Assembly (NCBI GenBank): GCA_963783235.1
Contig: CAWAMN010000002.1
Coordinates: 1,488,001-1,552,000 of the forward strand
Length of the DNA stretch: 64,000 nt
Direction of reading: 5' to 3'
Origin: Thiohalomonas sp963783235
GTDB lineage: Bacteria; Pseudomonadota; Gammaproteobacteria; Thiohalomonadales; Thiohalomonadaceae
Notes under the pieces: model-generated
The model's input: only the letters and a program-made list of their open reading frames with translations
The model's database searches: none
Told to the model about the DNA's origin: nothing
Shown here: positions 8,168 to 17,297 of the stretch, in pieces
Position numbering within the stretch: position 1 is the stretch's first letter
Layout of the letters: each line of letters begins with the position of its first letter
Made by a program: the position numbers and the translations under genes

Positions 8168-10008
8168 GGGTTCGGTCTCGGTTCAAAGAGTTGGGTCGGT
8201 TCGCTGCGGCCCTCGACCTTATAAAAACCGTGGTCGACAAAGTCAAACGCATCGCCGCAGGCGGCGCGGGTCTCTCCCGAAACGAGTACCCGGGCAACCC
8301 CTTTGGTCTGGCCCTCTATTCGGCTGGCGAGGTTGACGGTGTCGCCGATAGCGGTGTATTCGAGCCGATTTTCCGCACCGATGAACCCTACCACGGCGGG
8401 TCCGGTGTGAATGCCGATACCGATGTCGAAGCCGCCTTCGCCCGGGTCGTCTCGAAACCGCTCCAGAGCCTCGCACATGGCGAGCGCTGCGGCCACCGCA
8501 TGCTCCGCCTGACGATCATCGGCCACCGGCGCGCCCCAAAAAGCCATGATGGCATCGCCAATGAATTTATCCATGGTCCCGCCGTGCCGGAAGATGACTT
8601 TCACCTGGCGGCTGAAGTAATCATTGAGAAGGGTCACCACGGCCTCGGGGGAGCGCCGTTCGGAAAGGCTGGTGAACCCGCGGATGTCCGAAAACAGCAC
8701 GGTCACGCGACGGCTTTCGCCGGTCAGTGTCAGCTCCGACTCTCCCCGGCTGATGAGATCCTTTACGACCCGGGGATCGAGAAAACGGCTGAACAGGGCG
8801 ACCGAATGCTCTCGGCCGCGTCGCTCATCCAACCATGAATAGAGGACGCTCGCGGCGTAATAGAACCAGGCAAAGGCCAGGGGCGTCACCGATGGGACGG
8901 ACCAGCGGAGGGTCAGCAAACCAAACTGCCCGATGCCGATGGCGACGGTTGCCCCGACCAGCGCCGAGCCGATCTTCAAGGGGCCGAAGCCCCGGATGAA
9001 CCCCCAGGCCAGACCCGCCAGCAGGAGAAAGGCCAGCGTCAGCGGCACGTAGCCCGGTGACTCCTTCAGCCAATCCCTCCGCTTCAGGTTGTCGATGGCC
9101 GTGGCGACGATCTCGACGGCGGGAAAAAGACTGTCCACGGGAGTGCTGCGCAGGTCGTGCAATCCGGTGGCGGTGGAGCCGATGATGATGATGCGGTCCC
9201 TGAATTCATCCGCACGGCGTTGCGGTTCGGCACGCAACAGATCCGAATAGAGGGCGTAATAGGGTATCCGCTCGAAGCTGAGCGCCGGACCACGCCAGTT
9301 AAGGCGGATACTGGAGCCCTGGGGCAGGGGAAGGTTGAGCGCCTTGGCCACTTTCGCCGGCAGTGATGGAATGCGCCAGCCCGAAGCCATTCGGTAGAGG
9401 TCATAGCGGCGCCCGATGCCATCCGAATCCTCGTTGAAATTGATGGCTCCGAGCTGTCCCGCCGCGGCCAGTTCGCCATAAGGCAACAGCAGCGGAGCGC
9501 GAGCGCCGGGCTCGGGTGATATCGGCTTGAACCCCAGGGCCTCCCCGAAGCGCTCCAGTGGGATACCCTCTTTCGGACTGCCGTTCAGGTGGACCAGCGG
9601 AAAGAAGACATTGTCCCGTTGGCGAGCCACTTCGGCGAGGTAGGCGTCATGGTCTTGCCGCTGCAGATCCCGATCCGTAAACAGAATGTCGAAAACCACG
9701 GCGGCGGGCTCTTGGCGCAGAAGGTCTTCGAGTAATTCCGCATGGACCGAACGGGGCCAGGGATAGCGGCCCGCCAGGGGGGCCATTCGCTCCAGGCTGG
9801 CCTCGTCGATATCGACGATCACCACATCGGGATCCGGCTGGTTCGAGGCGGCGTTCAGCCTCAACAGCCAGTCCCCAAACAGGTTTTCCTGCCGGCTCAG
9901 CGCCCCGAGCGCGCCCATCTCCAGCAGCACCAGGAGCGCCGCGGCAGCGGCAAGGAAAAGGAACGGCCGGGCGCGTCGGCGCTCAGCCGTCGAGCGCCAT
10001 GACGGCAT
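8164..10008 (-). CDS. CHASE2-domain class III adenylate/guanylate cyclase
   Basis: Transmembrane cyclase of 614 residues. Residues ~20-45 form the first membrane span. The CHASE2 sensor domain follows (VVIVDIDEASLERMAPLAGRY, AVVFDILFTDRD), then three spans around residues 320-400 (VPLTLAFLLLAGLAWGFI and the following helices). The C-terminal class III catalytic domain starts at TVLFSDIRGFTSLSE (metal-binding Asp) and continues through DKFIGDAIMAFWG (second metal Asp) to EYTAIGDTVNLASRIEGQTK (transition-state Asn/Arg). It should sense a periplasmic ligand and make cAMP. The annotated start lies 26 bases inside ridA; a later start is possible because little is conserved in the first 15 residues. 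Confidence 0.9.
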   Translation of the reverse strand: MPSWRSTAERRRARPFLFLAAAAALLVLLEMGALGALSRQENLFGDWLLRLNAASNQPDPDVVIVDIDEASLERMAPLAGRYPWPRSVHAELLEDLLRQEPAAVVFDILFTDRDLQRQDHDAYLAEVARQRDNVFFPLVHLNGSPKEGIPLERFGEALGFKPISPEPGARAPLLLPYGELAAAGQLGAINFNEDSDGIGRRYDLYRMASGWRIPSLPAKVAKALNLPLPQGSSIRLNWRGPALSFERIPYYALYSDLLRAEPQRRADEFRDRIIIIGSTATGLHDLRSTPVDSLFPAVEIVATAIDNLKRRDWLKESPGYVPLTLAFLLLAGLAWGFIRGFGPLKIGSALVGATVAIGIGQFGLLTLRWSVPSVTPLAFAWFYYAASVLYSWLDERRGREHSVALFSRFLDPRVVKDLISRGESELTLTGESRRVTVLFSDIRGFTSLSERRSPEAVVTLLNDYFSRQVKVIFRHGGTMDKFIGDAIMAFWGAPVADDRQAEHAVAAALAMCEALERFRDDPGEGGFDIGIGIHTGPAVVGFIGAENRLEYTAIGDTVNLASRIEGQTKGVARVLVSGETRAACGDAFDFVDHGFYKVEGRSEPTQLFEPRPNP

Positions 10009-10369
10009 CCATTTCTACCTGAGCGCCCTTGGGCAGCGCGGCGACACCAATTGCAGCGCGGGCCGGATAGGGCTGTTGGAAATAGTCAGCCATGACTTCG
10101 TTGACCAGGGGAAAATGGGACAGGTCGGTCAGGAAGATGTTCAGCTTGGCCACATCGGCCAAGGAGCCGCCCGCCGCCCGGGCTACGGCCGAGAGGTTGT
10201 CGAAAACCCGACGGATCTGCGCCTCGGCATCGTCCCCCACCAGCTCCATGGTTTCCGGAACCAGTGGGATCTGTCCGGAAAGGTACACGGTGGTGCCTAC
10301 CTTGACGGCCTGGGAATAGGTACCGATGGCCGCAGGGGCCTGGTCGGTCTGGATAATTTCTCGTGCCAT
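9983..10369 (-). CDS. ridA: RidA family 2-iminobutanoate/2-iminopropanoate deaminase
   Basis: 128-residue RidA/YjgF protein that hydrolyses reactive enamine/imine intermediates released by PLP enzymes. Conserved features are visible: IGTYSQAVKVGTTVYLSGQIPL near the N-terminus, NLSAVARAAGGSLADVAKLNIFLTDL in the middle, and YPARAAIGVAALPKGAQVEMDAV, which contains the catalytic arginine near residue 104. A good Shine-Dalgarno-like AGGAG lies just upstream of 10369. In many proteobacteria ridA sits beside spoT and recG, as here. Confidence 0.95.
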   Translation of the reverse strand: MAREIIQTDQAPAAIGTYSQAVKVGTTVYLSGQIPLVPETMELVGDDAEAQIRRVFDNLSAVARAAGGSLADVAKLNIFLTDLSHFPLVNEVMADYFQQPYPARAAIGVAALPKGAQVEMDAVMALDG

Positions 10370-10506
10370 GGATGGCTCCTCTTTTTTTGTTAGCGCAGAA
10401 GCATAAAGGAAATGGGTGTGGTCAAACCACCGAGCCGTTGAGCGGGTTTAAGCGCTCGCCACGGAGCGTAGAAGAACCCGTTCGAGAAGGAAGCGCGCCA
10501 GGAGCG

Positions 10507-12162
10507 CTAAGGTTCAACCAGACCCGCCGGGTTGCCTTCCGGTGGTCGCCAGACCCAGAGCATATTGTTGGCGTGATAGGCCGTGTCTTCGCCGATCAGG
10601 ACGCGGCCGTCCGGCAAAACTGCCAGATTGTCAGGGCCGGCGATGTTATCGGCGGGACATCGATCCCCGAAAGTCAGTAGGCTATAGGGTCCCCCGGTGA
10701 CGGCGGGCTCCATGCGAGAGACACGATATTCCTCTTCCAGGCGCAGACGGTAGACGATGCCGCAGGGATTGGCCTCCAGGCGCACATCGCCGCTGCCATC
10801 GCTCATCCCGTTGTCGATGCGGGATATGGCAAGGTAAAGGTAAGGAACGGAGCCGTCCGCCGCGCCGCCGTAGTGAATATTCACCCCTTCCATCTTGTTC
10901 CATTCAGCGGTGGCCCCCAGGGCCCGGGCCGCGCGGCGGGATTCCAGAAAAGCAGCGCGGGCATCCTGAACGCTATCGAGGCGGCCATTGTCGGCCATGT
11001 CTTCGGCCCAGGCGGCGATGGCCGCCTCCGGGATATAGCCGGTGCTGCCGGGGTGGTAATCGGCAGGACCGATCCCGTCGTATTCGGCTATCCAGCGTTT
11101 GATCTCTGCCTCATCGGCATGACCCAACTTCAGCCAGCGAAGGGTGAAACCGGTGTGGCCGGGATCGGATCCCCGATCCTGAATGGCGTGGGCGGCATAG
11201 AGCGTGCCGGCGCTCAGGTCGCCGCCACGGTCGGCCACGAAGCGGAAGAAGACGCTGTTTTTTCCGTCATCGCTGAGATACACGGTGCGGTGGTCCGGCA
11301 TCACCACCGCGTTCTCATGGGAGAACCGACCGAGCGCGGGACGCTTCACCGGGGTCGGTACTCCGCCGGGTTCGGTGATCTCGACGATGTAACCGTATTG
11401 GTACGGGTTGGGGAACCGGCCACCGAGATAATCGACGAGTTTTCGGGCCACACTTCCGGGTTGATTCCATTGGGCCGTGTGGTCGAAATAGAGCTCTTCG
11501 GAGGTTAGCGGCGTATCCCAGGGGCTGACGGTTCCGAAGCAGTTTACCCAGGTGCCATCAACGGCACTGAAATCGACCGCCTGTCCGCCTTTTTCCTGCC
11601 AGTTGCCGTCGGTGTCTTTTCGCAAGTGCAACCGGCTCATCCCACCCGGACGATCCTCCCAGGCGGTGAAAAGAAAGCCCTCCGAACCCGTCGCATCGGT
11701 CGGCACAAATCCGTTGAAGTCCGGATTATTGGACTGCTTGATGGGCTTGCCTTTTGCTGTGGTAATCAGGCCCAGGGGTGCTTCTCCGTCGAAGACGTCA
11801 CCAGCCCTGGCCAGCACCCGATACCGACCGACTGCAACGTTGACCCTGTTCCGCCCCTTGCCGCCAGGCAGTGGTAGCGGTTCGAAATCGACAGGCAATT
11901 CCCGGAAGTCATAATCGGCAATCACACCGACGGTCGCCCGGTCGAAAGGCGCCGGGTTAGAACCGGAGGGGTGTTGGGCGTTGAAAAACAGGTCCCCGCC
12001 ATCGCTCAGAAAGAGTCCGGTGACTTCGGCGCCTCCGGGCAGGGTGGCCAGACGGGTTAGTTCACCATTGGCCGCAACGGGGCCCGCGATACAGGAGCTG
12101 CTTGCCGAGAGGAGCATCGCGACGCCAAGGCGGGACCACCGACGAGGATGTTTGCGAATCAT
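10507..12162 (-). CDS. PhoX-like (DUF839) secreted beta-propeller protein
   Basis: Predicted exported protein of 551 residues from the start at 12162 (MIRKHPRRWSRLGVAMLLSA); an alternative ATG at 12189 would overlap spoT. A twin-arginine-like RRWSRLG run precedes the hydrophobic segment, compatible with Tat export, and cleavage after VAA is plausible. The body has the PhoX/DUF839 propeller signatures: FENAVVMPDHRTVYLSDDGKNSVFF-type text here as FSHENAVVMPDHRTVYLSDD, FRFVADRGGDLSAGTLY, GDRCPADNIAGPDNLAVLPD and GRVLIGEDTAYHANNMLWVW. Related proteins include Ca2+-dependent alkaline phosphatase PhoX, but many DUF839 members have no assigned activity. I call homology, not activity. Confidence 0.82.
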   Translation of the reverse strand: MIRKHPRRWSRLGVAMLLSASSSCIAGPVAANGELTRLATLPGGAEVTGLFLSDGGDLFFNAQHPSGSNPAPFDRATVGVIADYDFRELPVDFEPLPLPGGKGRNRVNVAVGRYRVLARAGDVFDGEAPLGLITTAKGKPIKQSNNPDFNGFVPTDATGSEGFLFTAWEDRPGGMSRLHLRKDTDGNWQEKGGQAVDFSAVDGTWVNCFGTVSPWDTPLTSEELYFDHTAQWNQPGSVARKLVDYLGGRFPNPYQYGYIVEITEPGGVPTPVKRPALGRFSHENAVVMPDHRTVYLSDDGKNSVFFRFVADRGGDLSAGTLYAAHAIQDRGSDPGHTGFTLRWLKLGHADEAEIKRWIAEYDGIGPADYHPGSTGYIPEAAIAAWAEDMADNGRLDSVQDARAAFLESRRAARALGATAEWNKMEGVNIHYGGAADGSVPYLYLAISRIDNGMSDGSGDVRLEANPCGIVYRLRLEEEYRVSRMEPAVTGGPYSLLTFGDRCPADNIAGPDNLAVLPDGRVLIGEDTAYHANNMLWVWRPPEGNPAGLVEP

Positions 12163-12181
12163 GAGCGGCCAGCTCCGCTGT

Positions 12182-14341
12182 TTAGCCACGCACCCGGGTG
12201 ATCTTCAAGACTTCCGGCACGGTGCGCAGCCGGCGCATGATTCGGGCCAGATGGAGGCGACCCGAGACCGACACGGTCAGGAATATGGCGGCGTGTACCC
12301 CATCGCGCTCCTCGAGGCTGACATTGTCGATATTGGCGCCGGTCTCGGCGACGTTCGCCGCGAGCGTTGCCAGCACGCCCCGTTGATTGGCGACCTCTAC
12401 ACGGATATCCACCGGGAAGTTGCCTTCGACACCGTCCTCCCACTCCACATCGACCCAGCGTTCCGGTTTTTTGCGGTACTCGGAGAGGTTTTTACAGGTC
12501 TGCGTATGGACGACAACGCCGCGACCGGCGCTCAGGAAGCCGAGGATGTGATCGCCGGGGATGGGGCGGCAGCACTTGGCGAAGGAGACCACCGTACCTT
12601 CGGTACCCTTGATGAACAGCGGTGGCCCCTGATCGGCGGATGCCGCAGGCTCCGGGGGCAGCCAACTTATCGCGCGTCAACGTGCCGGTGACCAGCGGTG
12701 CCATACGATTACCCAGGCCAATTTCCGCCAGCAGATCGTCCAGCGTCTCCAGCTTATATTCCGTCAGCAGCGCCTCCAGGCGCTCGGTGGTGACATCGTC
12801 AAGACTCCCCCCCTGCACGGCCATGGCCTTCTCCAGCATGCGCCGGCCCAAATCCACCGACTCGTCCCGCTTCAGGTTCTTGAGGTAGTGGCGGATGGTG
12901 GCGCGGGCCTTGCCGGTCACGACAAAGTTGAGCCAGGTGGGATTGGGCCGGGCCCCCGGGGCGGTAATGACCTCTACCGACTGCCCACTTTGAAGCTTGG
13001 TACGCAGCGGCGCCAGGCGGCGTTCGACTTTGGCGGCGACACAGGTATTGCCGACGTCGGTATGTACCGCGTAGGCGAAGTCCACCGCCGTGGCGCCGCG
13101 CGGCAGCTCCATGATCTCGCCCTTCGGGCGTGAAGACGTAGACCTCGTCGGGAAACAGGTCGACCTTGACGTTCTCGAGAAACTCCATGCGAGTTGCCGG
13201 CGCTCTTCTGCATTTCCAGCAGGTCTGCGAGCCACTCGCGCGCGCGGGCCTGGGCGATCGGCAGCGGCTCTCTTCGCCGCCCTTGTACAGCCAGTGGGCG
13301 GCGATGCCGGCTCGGCCACCTTGTCCATGTCCTCGGTGCGGATCTGCACCTCGAGCGGGACGCCGTAGGGAGCCGAACAGCGACGGTGTGCAGCGACTGG
13401 TAGCCGTTGGCCTTGGGAATGGCGATGTAGTCCTTGAACTTGCCCGGCACCGGCTTGTAGAGATTGTGGACGCGCCCGAGCGCGCGATAGCAGGCGTCGA
13501 CACTGTCCGACGACGATGCGAAAGGCGTAGACGTCGAAGACTTCGTTGAAGCGAGCGTTCTTGCTCCGCATCTTGCTGTAGATGCTGTAGAGATGCTTTT
13601 CGCGTCCGCTGACCGTCGCCGCGATCCGCGCCCTCCTGGCGCAGCTCGCCTTCATCGCGCCCTGCGATCTTGCTGCACCACCTCCTTGCGGTTGCCGCGC
13701 GCCTTGCGCACCGCCTCGGCTAGCACCCGGTAGCGCATGGGGTACAGGCGGCGAAAGCCCAGGTCCTCGAGCTCGAGCCGACTGCATTCATGCCCAGGCG
13801 GTTGGCGATGGGGGCGTAGATCTCCAGGGTTTCGCGGGCGATGCGGCGGCGCTTGTCGGGCGGCATCACACCCAGGGTGCGCATGTTGTGCAGCCGGTCG
13901 GCGAGCTTGACCAGGATAACGCGAATATCCCGCACCATCGCCAGCATCATCTTGCGGAAGTTCTCCGCCTGGGCCTCGGCCTTGGATTCGAAACTCGATC
14001 TGGGTCGAGCTTGCTGACGCCGTCGACCAGCTCGGCCACCTCTTCGCCGAATTCGCGCGGCCAACTGTTCCTTGGCGGTGGCGGTATCTTCGATGACGTC
14101 GTGCAGGATCGCCGCGACGATGCTGCAGGCATCCATGCGCATCTCGGCCAGGATGCGCGCGACCGCGAGGGGATGATAGATGTAGGGTTCGCCGGAGAGG
14201 CGGTGCTGGCCTTCGTGGGCCTCGGCACCAAATAAATAGGCCCGGTAAACCTCCGCAACCTGGTCCGGCTCGAGGTAGGAACTCGAGCAGGTCGCACAGA
14301 TCACTGATTAGGAAAACCGGGCCCTCGTCCAACGCCGTCAT
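12182..14341 (-). pseudogene. spoT: spoT, bifunctional (p)ppGpp synthetase/hydrolase, with about ten frameshifts
   Basis: The full span is 2160 bases (equivalent to 719 residues, the normal SpoT length). Homologous pieces appear in order but keep changing frame: HD hydrolase (SGEPYIYHPLAVARILAEMR, HDVIEDTATAKEQLA, LADRLHNMRTLGVMPPDKRR), synthetase (SGREKHLYSIYSKM, KFKDYIAIPKANGYQSLHT, GVPLEVQIRTEDMDKVAE), TGS (TAVDFAYAVHTDVGNTCVAA) and ACT (LATLAANVAETGANIDNVSL). Breaks fall near 14282, 14060, 14000 (two), 13783, 13665, 13625, 13495, several between 13100 and 13400, and 12660. Several are one-base changes in short runs (such as CCC for CC or TTT for TT). Between breaks the protein shows no decay. 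Because a cell with RelA normally needs SpoT hydrolase, local sequence error is more likely than a true pseudogene. Confidence 0.85.
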
Positions 14342-14354
14342 GATCGGCGCCGGC

Positions 14355-14621
14355 TCAGGTGGTTTCTTCGCGGGCCTCGTCCTCGCTGACATTAGGCGCA
14401 GCCCCGGACTGGTCTTCGGCGGCTGCGGTCTCCAGCAGCTCACGACCGACCTTGCCCTCTGCAATTTCGCGTAAAGCGACGACAGTGGGTTTGTCGTTTT
14501 CCCAGTCCAGCAGCGCCTCTTTACCGTTGGCCAGCTGACGGGCGCGCCGCGTGGCAAGCAGCACTAGCTGAAAACGATTGTCGACGTTATCGAGGCAGTC
14601 TTCGACAGTTACTCGCGCCAT
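14355..14621 (-). CDS. rpoZ: RNA polymerase omega subunit
   Basis: 88-residue omega subunit that aids assembly of the beta-prime subunit into RNA polymerase. The start at 14621 gives the family N-terminus MARVTVEDCLDNVDNRFQLV; an upstream in-frame ATG at 14654 would add 11 unrelated residues. LATRRARQLANGKEALLDWE and KPTVVALREIAEGKV follow, then a low-complexity acidic tail (EDQSGAAPNVSEDEAREETT). It lies between gmk and spoT with 13 bases to spoT, the conserved gmk-rpoZ-spoT operon order. Confidence 0.96.
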   Translation of the reverse strand: MARVTVEDCLDNVDNRFQLVLLATRRARQLANGKEALLDWENDKPTVVALREIAEGKVGRELLETAAAEDQSGAAPNVSEDEAREETT

Positions 14622-14684
14622 CCGGCATTCTCCTGCGTAGGCATTCGGGCACAAAGAGTCGGGATCTTAACCGCTAGCGCGCGG

Positions 14685-15314
14685 CTATTCCAATAATAGT
14701 TGCAGGGTCCGGCCATGGCGGACCTCCTGCGCGGGCCGACGCAGGCGCTGGCTGGTGACCACGCAGCGCAGCTCATCCAGCGCCGTGTCAAAATCATCGT
14801 TCACCACCAGGTAATCGAATTCGCCGTAGTGGCTCATTTCATTGACCGCGTCGCGCATGCGCCGATCAATGATCGCCTGCTCATCCTGTCCGCGGCCCTT
14901 CAGGCGCTGCTCCAGGGCTTCCCGCGAGGGTGGGAGGATGAAGATCCCCACCGCATCGGGGAGGCGTTTGCGGACCTGCTGGGCACCTTGCCAATCGATC
15001 TCCAGGATCACGTCCTGTCCGGCTTCCAGTCGCTCCACGACGGCGGATTCGGCCGTTCCGTAGAAATTGTCGAATACCTGGGCGTGCTCCAGGAAGTCCC
15101 CCTGCTCGACCATCTTTCCGAACGCATCGGCCTCTACAAAATGATAGTGCACACCATTCTCCTCGCCAGCCCGCATGGGGCGCGTGGTATGCGAGACGGA
15201 GACTTCCAGGGCGCTGGTGGATTCCACGAGCGCCTTGACCAGACTCGTCTTTCCCGCGCCGGAGGGGGCGGAAATGATGAAAAGCGTGCCGCGGACGGCG
15301 GTATTGGCCGTCAT
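14685..15314 (-). CDS. gmk: Guanylate kinase
   Basis: 209-residue guanylate kinase, phosphorylating GMP (and dGMP) to GDP with ATP. The P-loop SAPSGAGKTSLVKALV is near residues 15-25. The GMP-binding region follows (VSHTTRPMRAGEENGVHYHF, FLEHAQVFDNFYGT), then DVILEIDWQGAQQVRKRLPD and the lid region with RRMRDAVNEMSHYGEFDYLV. The length and ends match the family. It is followed by rpoZ 63 bases downstream. Confidence 0.97.
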   Translation of the reverse strand: MTANTAVRGTLFIISAPSGAGKTSLVKALVESTSALEVSVSHTTRPMRAGEENGVHYHFVEADAFGKMVEQGDFLEHAQVFDNFYGTAESAVVERLEAGQDVILEIDWQGAQQVRKRLPDAVGIFILPPSREALEQRLKGRGQDEQAIIDRRMRDAVNEMSHYGEFDYLVVNDDFDTALDELRCVVTSQRLRRPAQEVRHGRTLQLLLE

Positions 15315-15357
15315 AATCGATCTCCTTCTGTTCGCAATCGGCGCCGTTTGGCGCTAT

Positions 15358-16221
15358 TTACTCGATGTTCTGCACCTGTTCGCGCATCTGTTCGATATAA
15401 ACCTTCAGGTCCACGGAGGCGCGGGTGACCTCGGTATCGGTGGATTTCGAGGCGAGGGTATTGGCCTCCCGGTTGAGTTCCTGCATCAAAAAATCCAGGC
15501 GCCGACCCACCGGTTTTTTCTCCTTCAGAACGCGCCGCACCTCGTCGAGATGCGCATCGAGCCGATCCAGTTCCTCGTCCACGTCCAGTTTGTTGGCGAA
15601 GTAGACCAGCTCCTGCTCCAGCCGTCCCTCTTCCAGCTCCGCCCGGGCTTCCGCCAGCCGCTGCTCCAGGCGCTCACGCAGGCCTTGTCGCACCTGCGGC
15701 AGCCGCCCGCGGACCTGTCGAACCACCTCCTCCATGGCGTCGCAGCGCTGTTCGATGAGCGACTCGAGCCGCTCCCCCTCCCGCTCCCGGGTGGTCACCA
15801 GCTCTGTCAACGTTTCTTCGAGCAGCGCCAGGAACCGTTCCTGAAGCTGCTCCGGATGGGGGCGGGGCGATTCGAGAACGCCCGGCCAGCGCAGGATCTC
15901 CATGGAACTGACCGGTGCGGCATTGTAGAGCAGCGCATCCACCTCACGGCTGAGATGGGCCAGCTGTTTGGCGAGGGTCTCATTGAGCTGGAGTTCGGCG
16001 CCGCCCGTCGGTGGGCTGTAGCGTAGCGTGCAATCGACTTTGCCTCGCCCCAGCCGCTTGCCAAGCCGTTCACGAATGGCCGGCTCGCTGGCGCGAAACT
16101 CCTCCGGAAGGCGCAGGGCGATCTCCAGATAGCGATGGTTTACCGAACGCAACTCCAGCGCCAGGGCGCCCCAGTCACCCTGAATTTCCCGTCGTGCGAA
16201 CGCGGTCATACTGCGCAACAT
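15358..16221 (-). CDS. yicC: YicC-family endoribonuclease
   Basis: 287-residue YicC-like protein. The N-terminus MLRSMTAFARREIQGDWGAL and the ELRSVNHRYLEIALRLPEEF segment (the family's RSVNHRYLD signature) are diagnostic. The C-terminal DUF1732 part reads GRRLDFLMQELNREANTLAS, with KSTDTEVTRASVDLKVYIEQMREQVQNIE at the end. Members are reported endoribonucleases that help degrade small RNAs such as RyhB. It is divergent from the kinase gene at 16337, with about 115 bases of shared promoter region, and leads the yicC-gmk-rpoZ block. Confidence 0.95.
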   Translation of the reverse strand: MLRSMTAFARREIQGDWGALALELRSVNHRYLEIALRLPEEFRASEPAIRERLGKRLGRGKVDCTLRYSPPTGGAELQLNETLAKQLAHLSREVDALLYNAAPVSSMEILRWPGVLESPRPHPEQLQERFLALLEETLTELVTTREREGERLESLIEQRCDAMEEVVRQVRGRLPQVRQGLRERLEQRLAEARAELEEGRLEQELVYFANKLDVDEELDRLDAHLDEVRRVLKEKKPVGRRLDFLMQELNREANTLASKSTDTEVTRASVDLKVYIEQMREQVQNIE

Positions 16222-16336
16222 ATGAACTCCCCGGCCTCGTGTGGTATATAAGTGCAGCTACGCATCTTAAACCGAAACCGGAACCGCGACGAACTCGCCT
16301 GCTCGCGAGCGCTGCGGTCCCACGCAGCCCCCCCAA

Positions 16337-17293
16337 ATGTCGGAAACTGCCGAAAACGTCAACCTCCCCATAGGAACCCGCGTCGATAACTACGTGATCA
16401 ACAAGGTTATTGGCGGTGGCGGGTTCAGCATCGTCTACCTGGGCCATGTGGTCGATAGTAATGTTCAGGTCGTGATCAAAGAGTACATGCCGCGCAAGCT
16501 TGCCAAACGAGCTGCCGATGGCAAGACGGTGCGTACCGATGATGAGGCGGCCACGGAGAAGTTCACCCACGGGCGTCGGCTGTTTTTCCAGGAAGCCAGC
16601 ATTCTTGCCACGCTGAAGCATCCGACCATCGTCAACGTGATCAACTTCTTCCGGGCCAACGATACCGTCTATATGGTCACGGAATTCCACAAGGGCATCG
16701 ACCTGCAGGATTACATCAGGCGCCACAAAGGCAATCTCAGCGAGAAGCTCATCCGAAAGGTTTTCACGCGTCTGCTCGATGGGCTCAAGGCCATTCACGG
16801 TCAAGGTCTGCTGCACCTCGACATCAAGCCGGGCAATATCTATGTGCGGGCCCACGGCGAACCGCTGCTGCTCGACTTCGGCGCGGTCCACCAGCAGCAG
16901 CAGAGCCGCAAATACCAGCCGGGGCAAGTGGTTACGCTCGGTTTCTCTCCCATCGAGCAGTCCATGGCGGGCGGTTACGTCGGCCCCTGGTCGGATATCT
17001 ATGCCCTCGGCGCCACGATGCGGACCTGCATCGAAGGGGTGGCACCCCCGCCTGCCGAGAAGCGGCGGCTGAACGAGACCATGCGACCGGCCGTGGAGGC
17101 CTTCAAGAAGCACTATTCGCACAGCCTCCTGGCCGCTATCGACTGGGCCATGGAAGTGGATCCCCTCCACCGGCCGCAGAGCGTTGAGGAACTGCTGGAG
17201 GCCATGAACGAACCCGGCAAACGGGAAGAGAAGCGGCAACACGGCTCGATGTTGGAGCGTATTGCGAACAGTCTGCCCTGGGGGAAAGGGTGA
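16337..17293 (+). CDS. Serine/threonine protein kinase (Hanks type)
   Basis: 318-residue cytoplasmic eukaryotic-type kinase with no membrane span or extracellular sensor. Kinase motifs are present: a glycine loop IGGGGFSIVYLGHV (residues ~25-38), the lysine in VVIKEYMPRKLA, the regulatory Glu in FFQEASILATLKHP, the catalytic loop LHLDIKPGNIYV (HLD replacing HRD, Asp and Asn retained), DFGAV, and a PIEQ-type segment (LGFSPIEQSMAGGYVGPWSD). Loss of the HRD arginine marks a non-RD kinase, often regulated without activation-loop phosphorylation. The PP2C phosphatase gene starts 5 bases downstream, so this is a reversible phosphorylation module. Confidence 0.93.
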   Translation: MSETAENVNLPIGTRVDNYVINKVIGGGGFSIVYLGHVVDSNVQVVIKEYMPRKLAKRAADGKTVRTDDEAATEKFTHGRRLFFQEASILATLKHPTIVNVINFFRANDTVYMVTEFHKGIDLQDYIRRHKGNLSEKLIRKVFTRLLDGLKAIHGQGLLHLDIKPGNIYVRAHGEPLLLDFGAVHQQQQSRKYQPGQVVTLGFSPIEQSMAGGYVGPWSDIYALGATMRTCIEGVAPPPAEKRRLNETMRPAVEAFKKHYSHSLLAAIDWAMEVDPLHRPQSVEELLEAMNEPGKREEKRQHGSMLERIANSLPWGKG

Positions 17294-17297
17294 CTCC

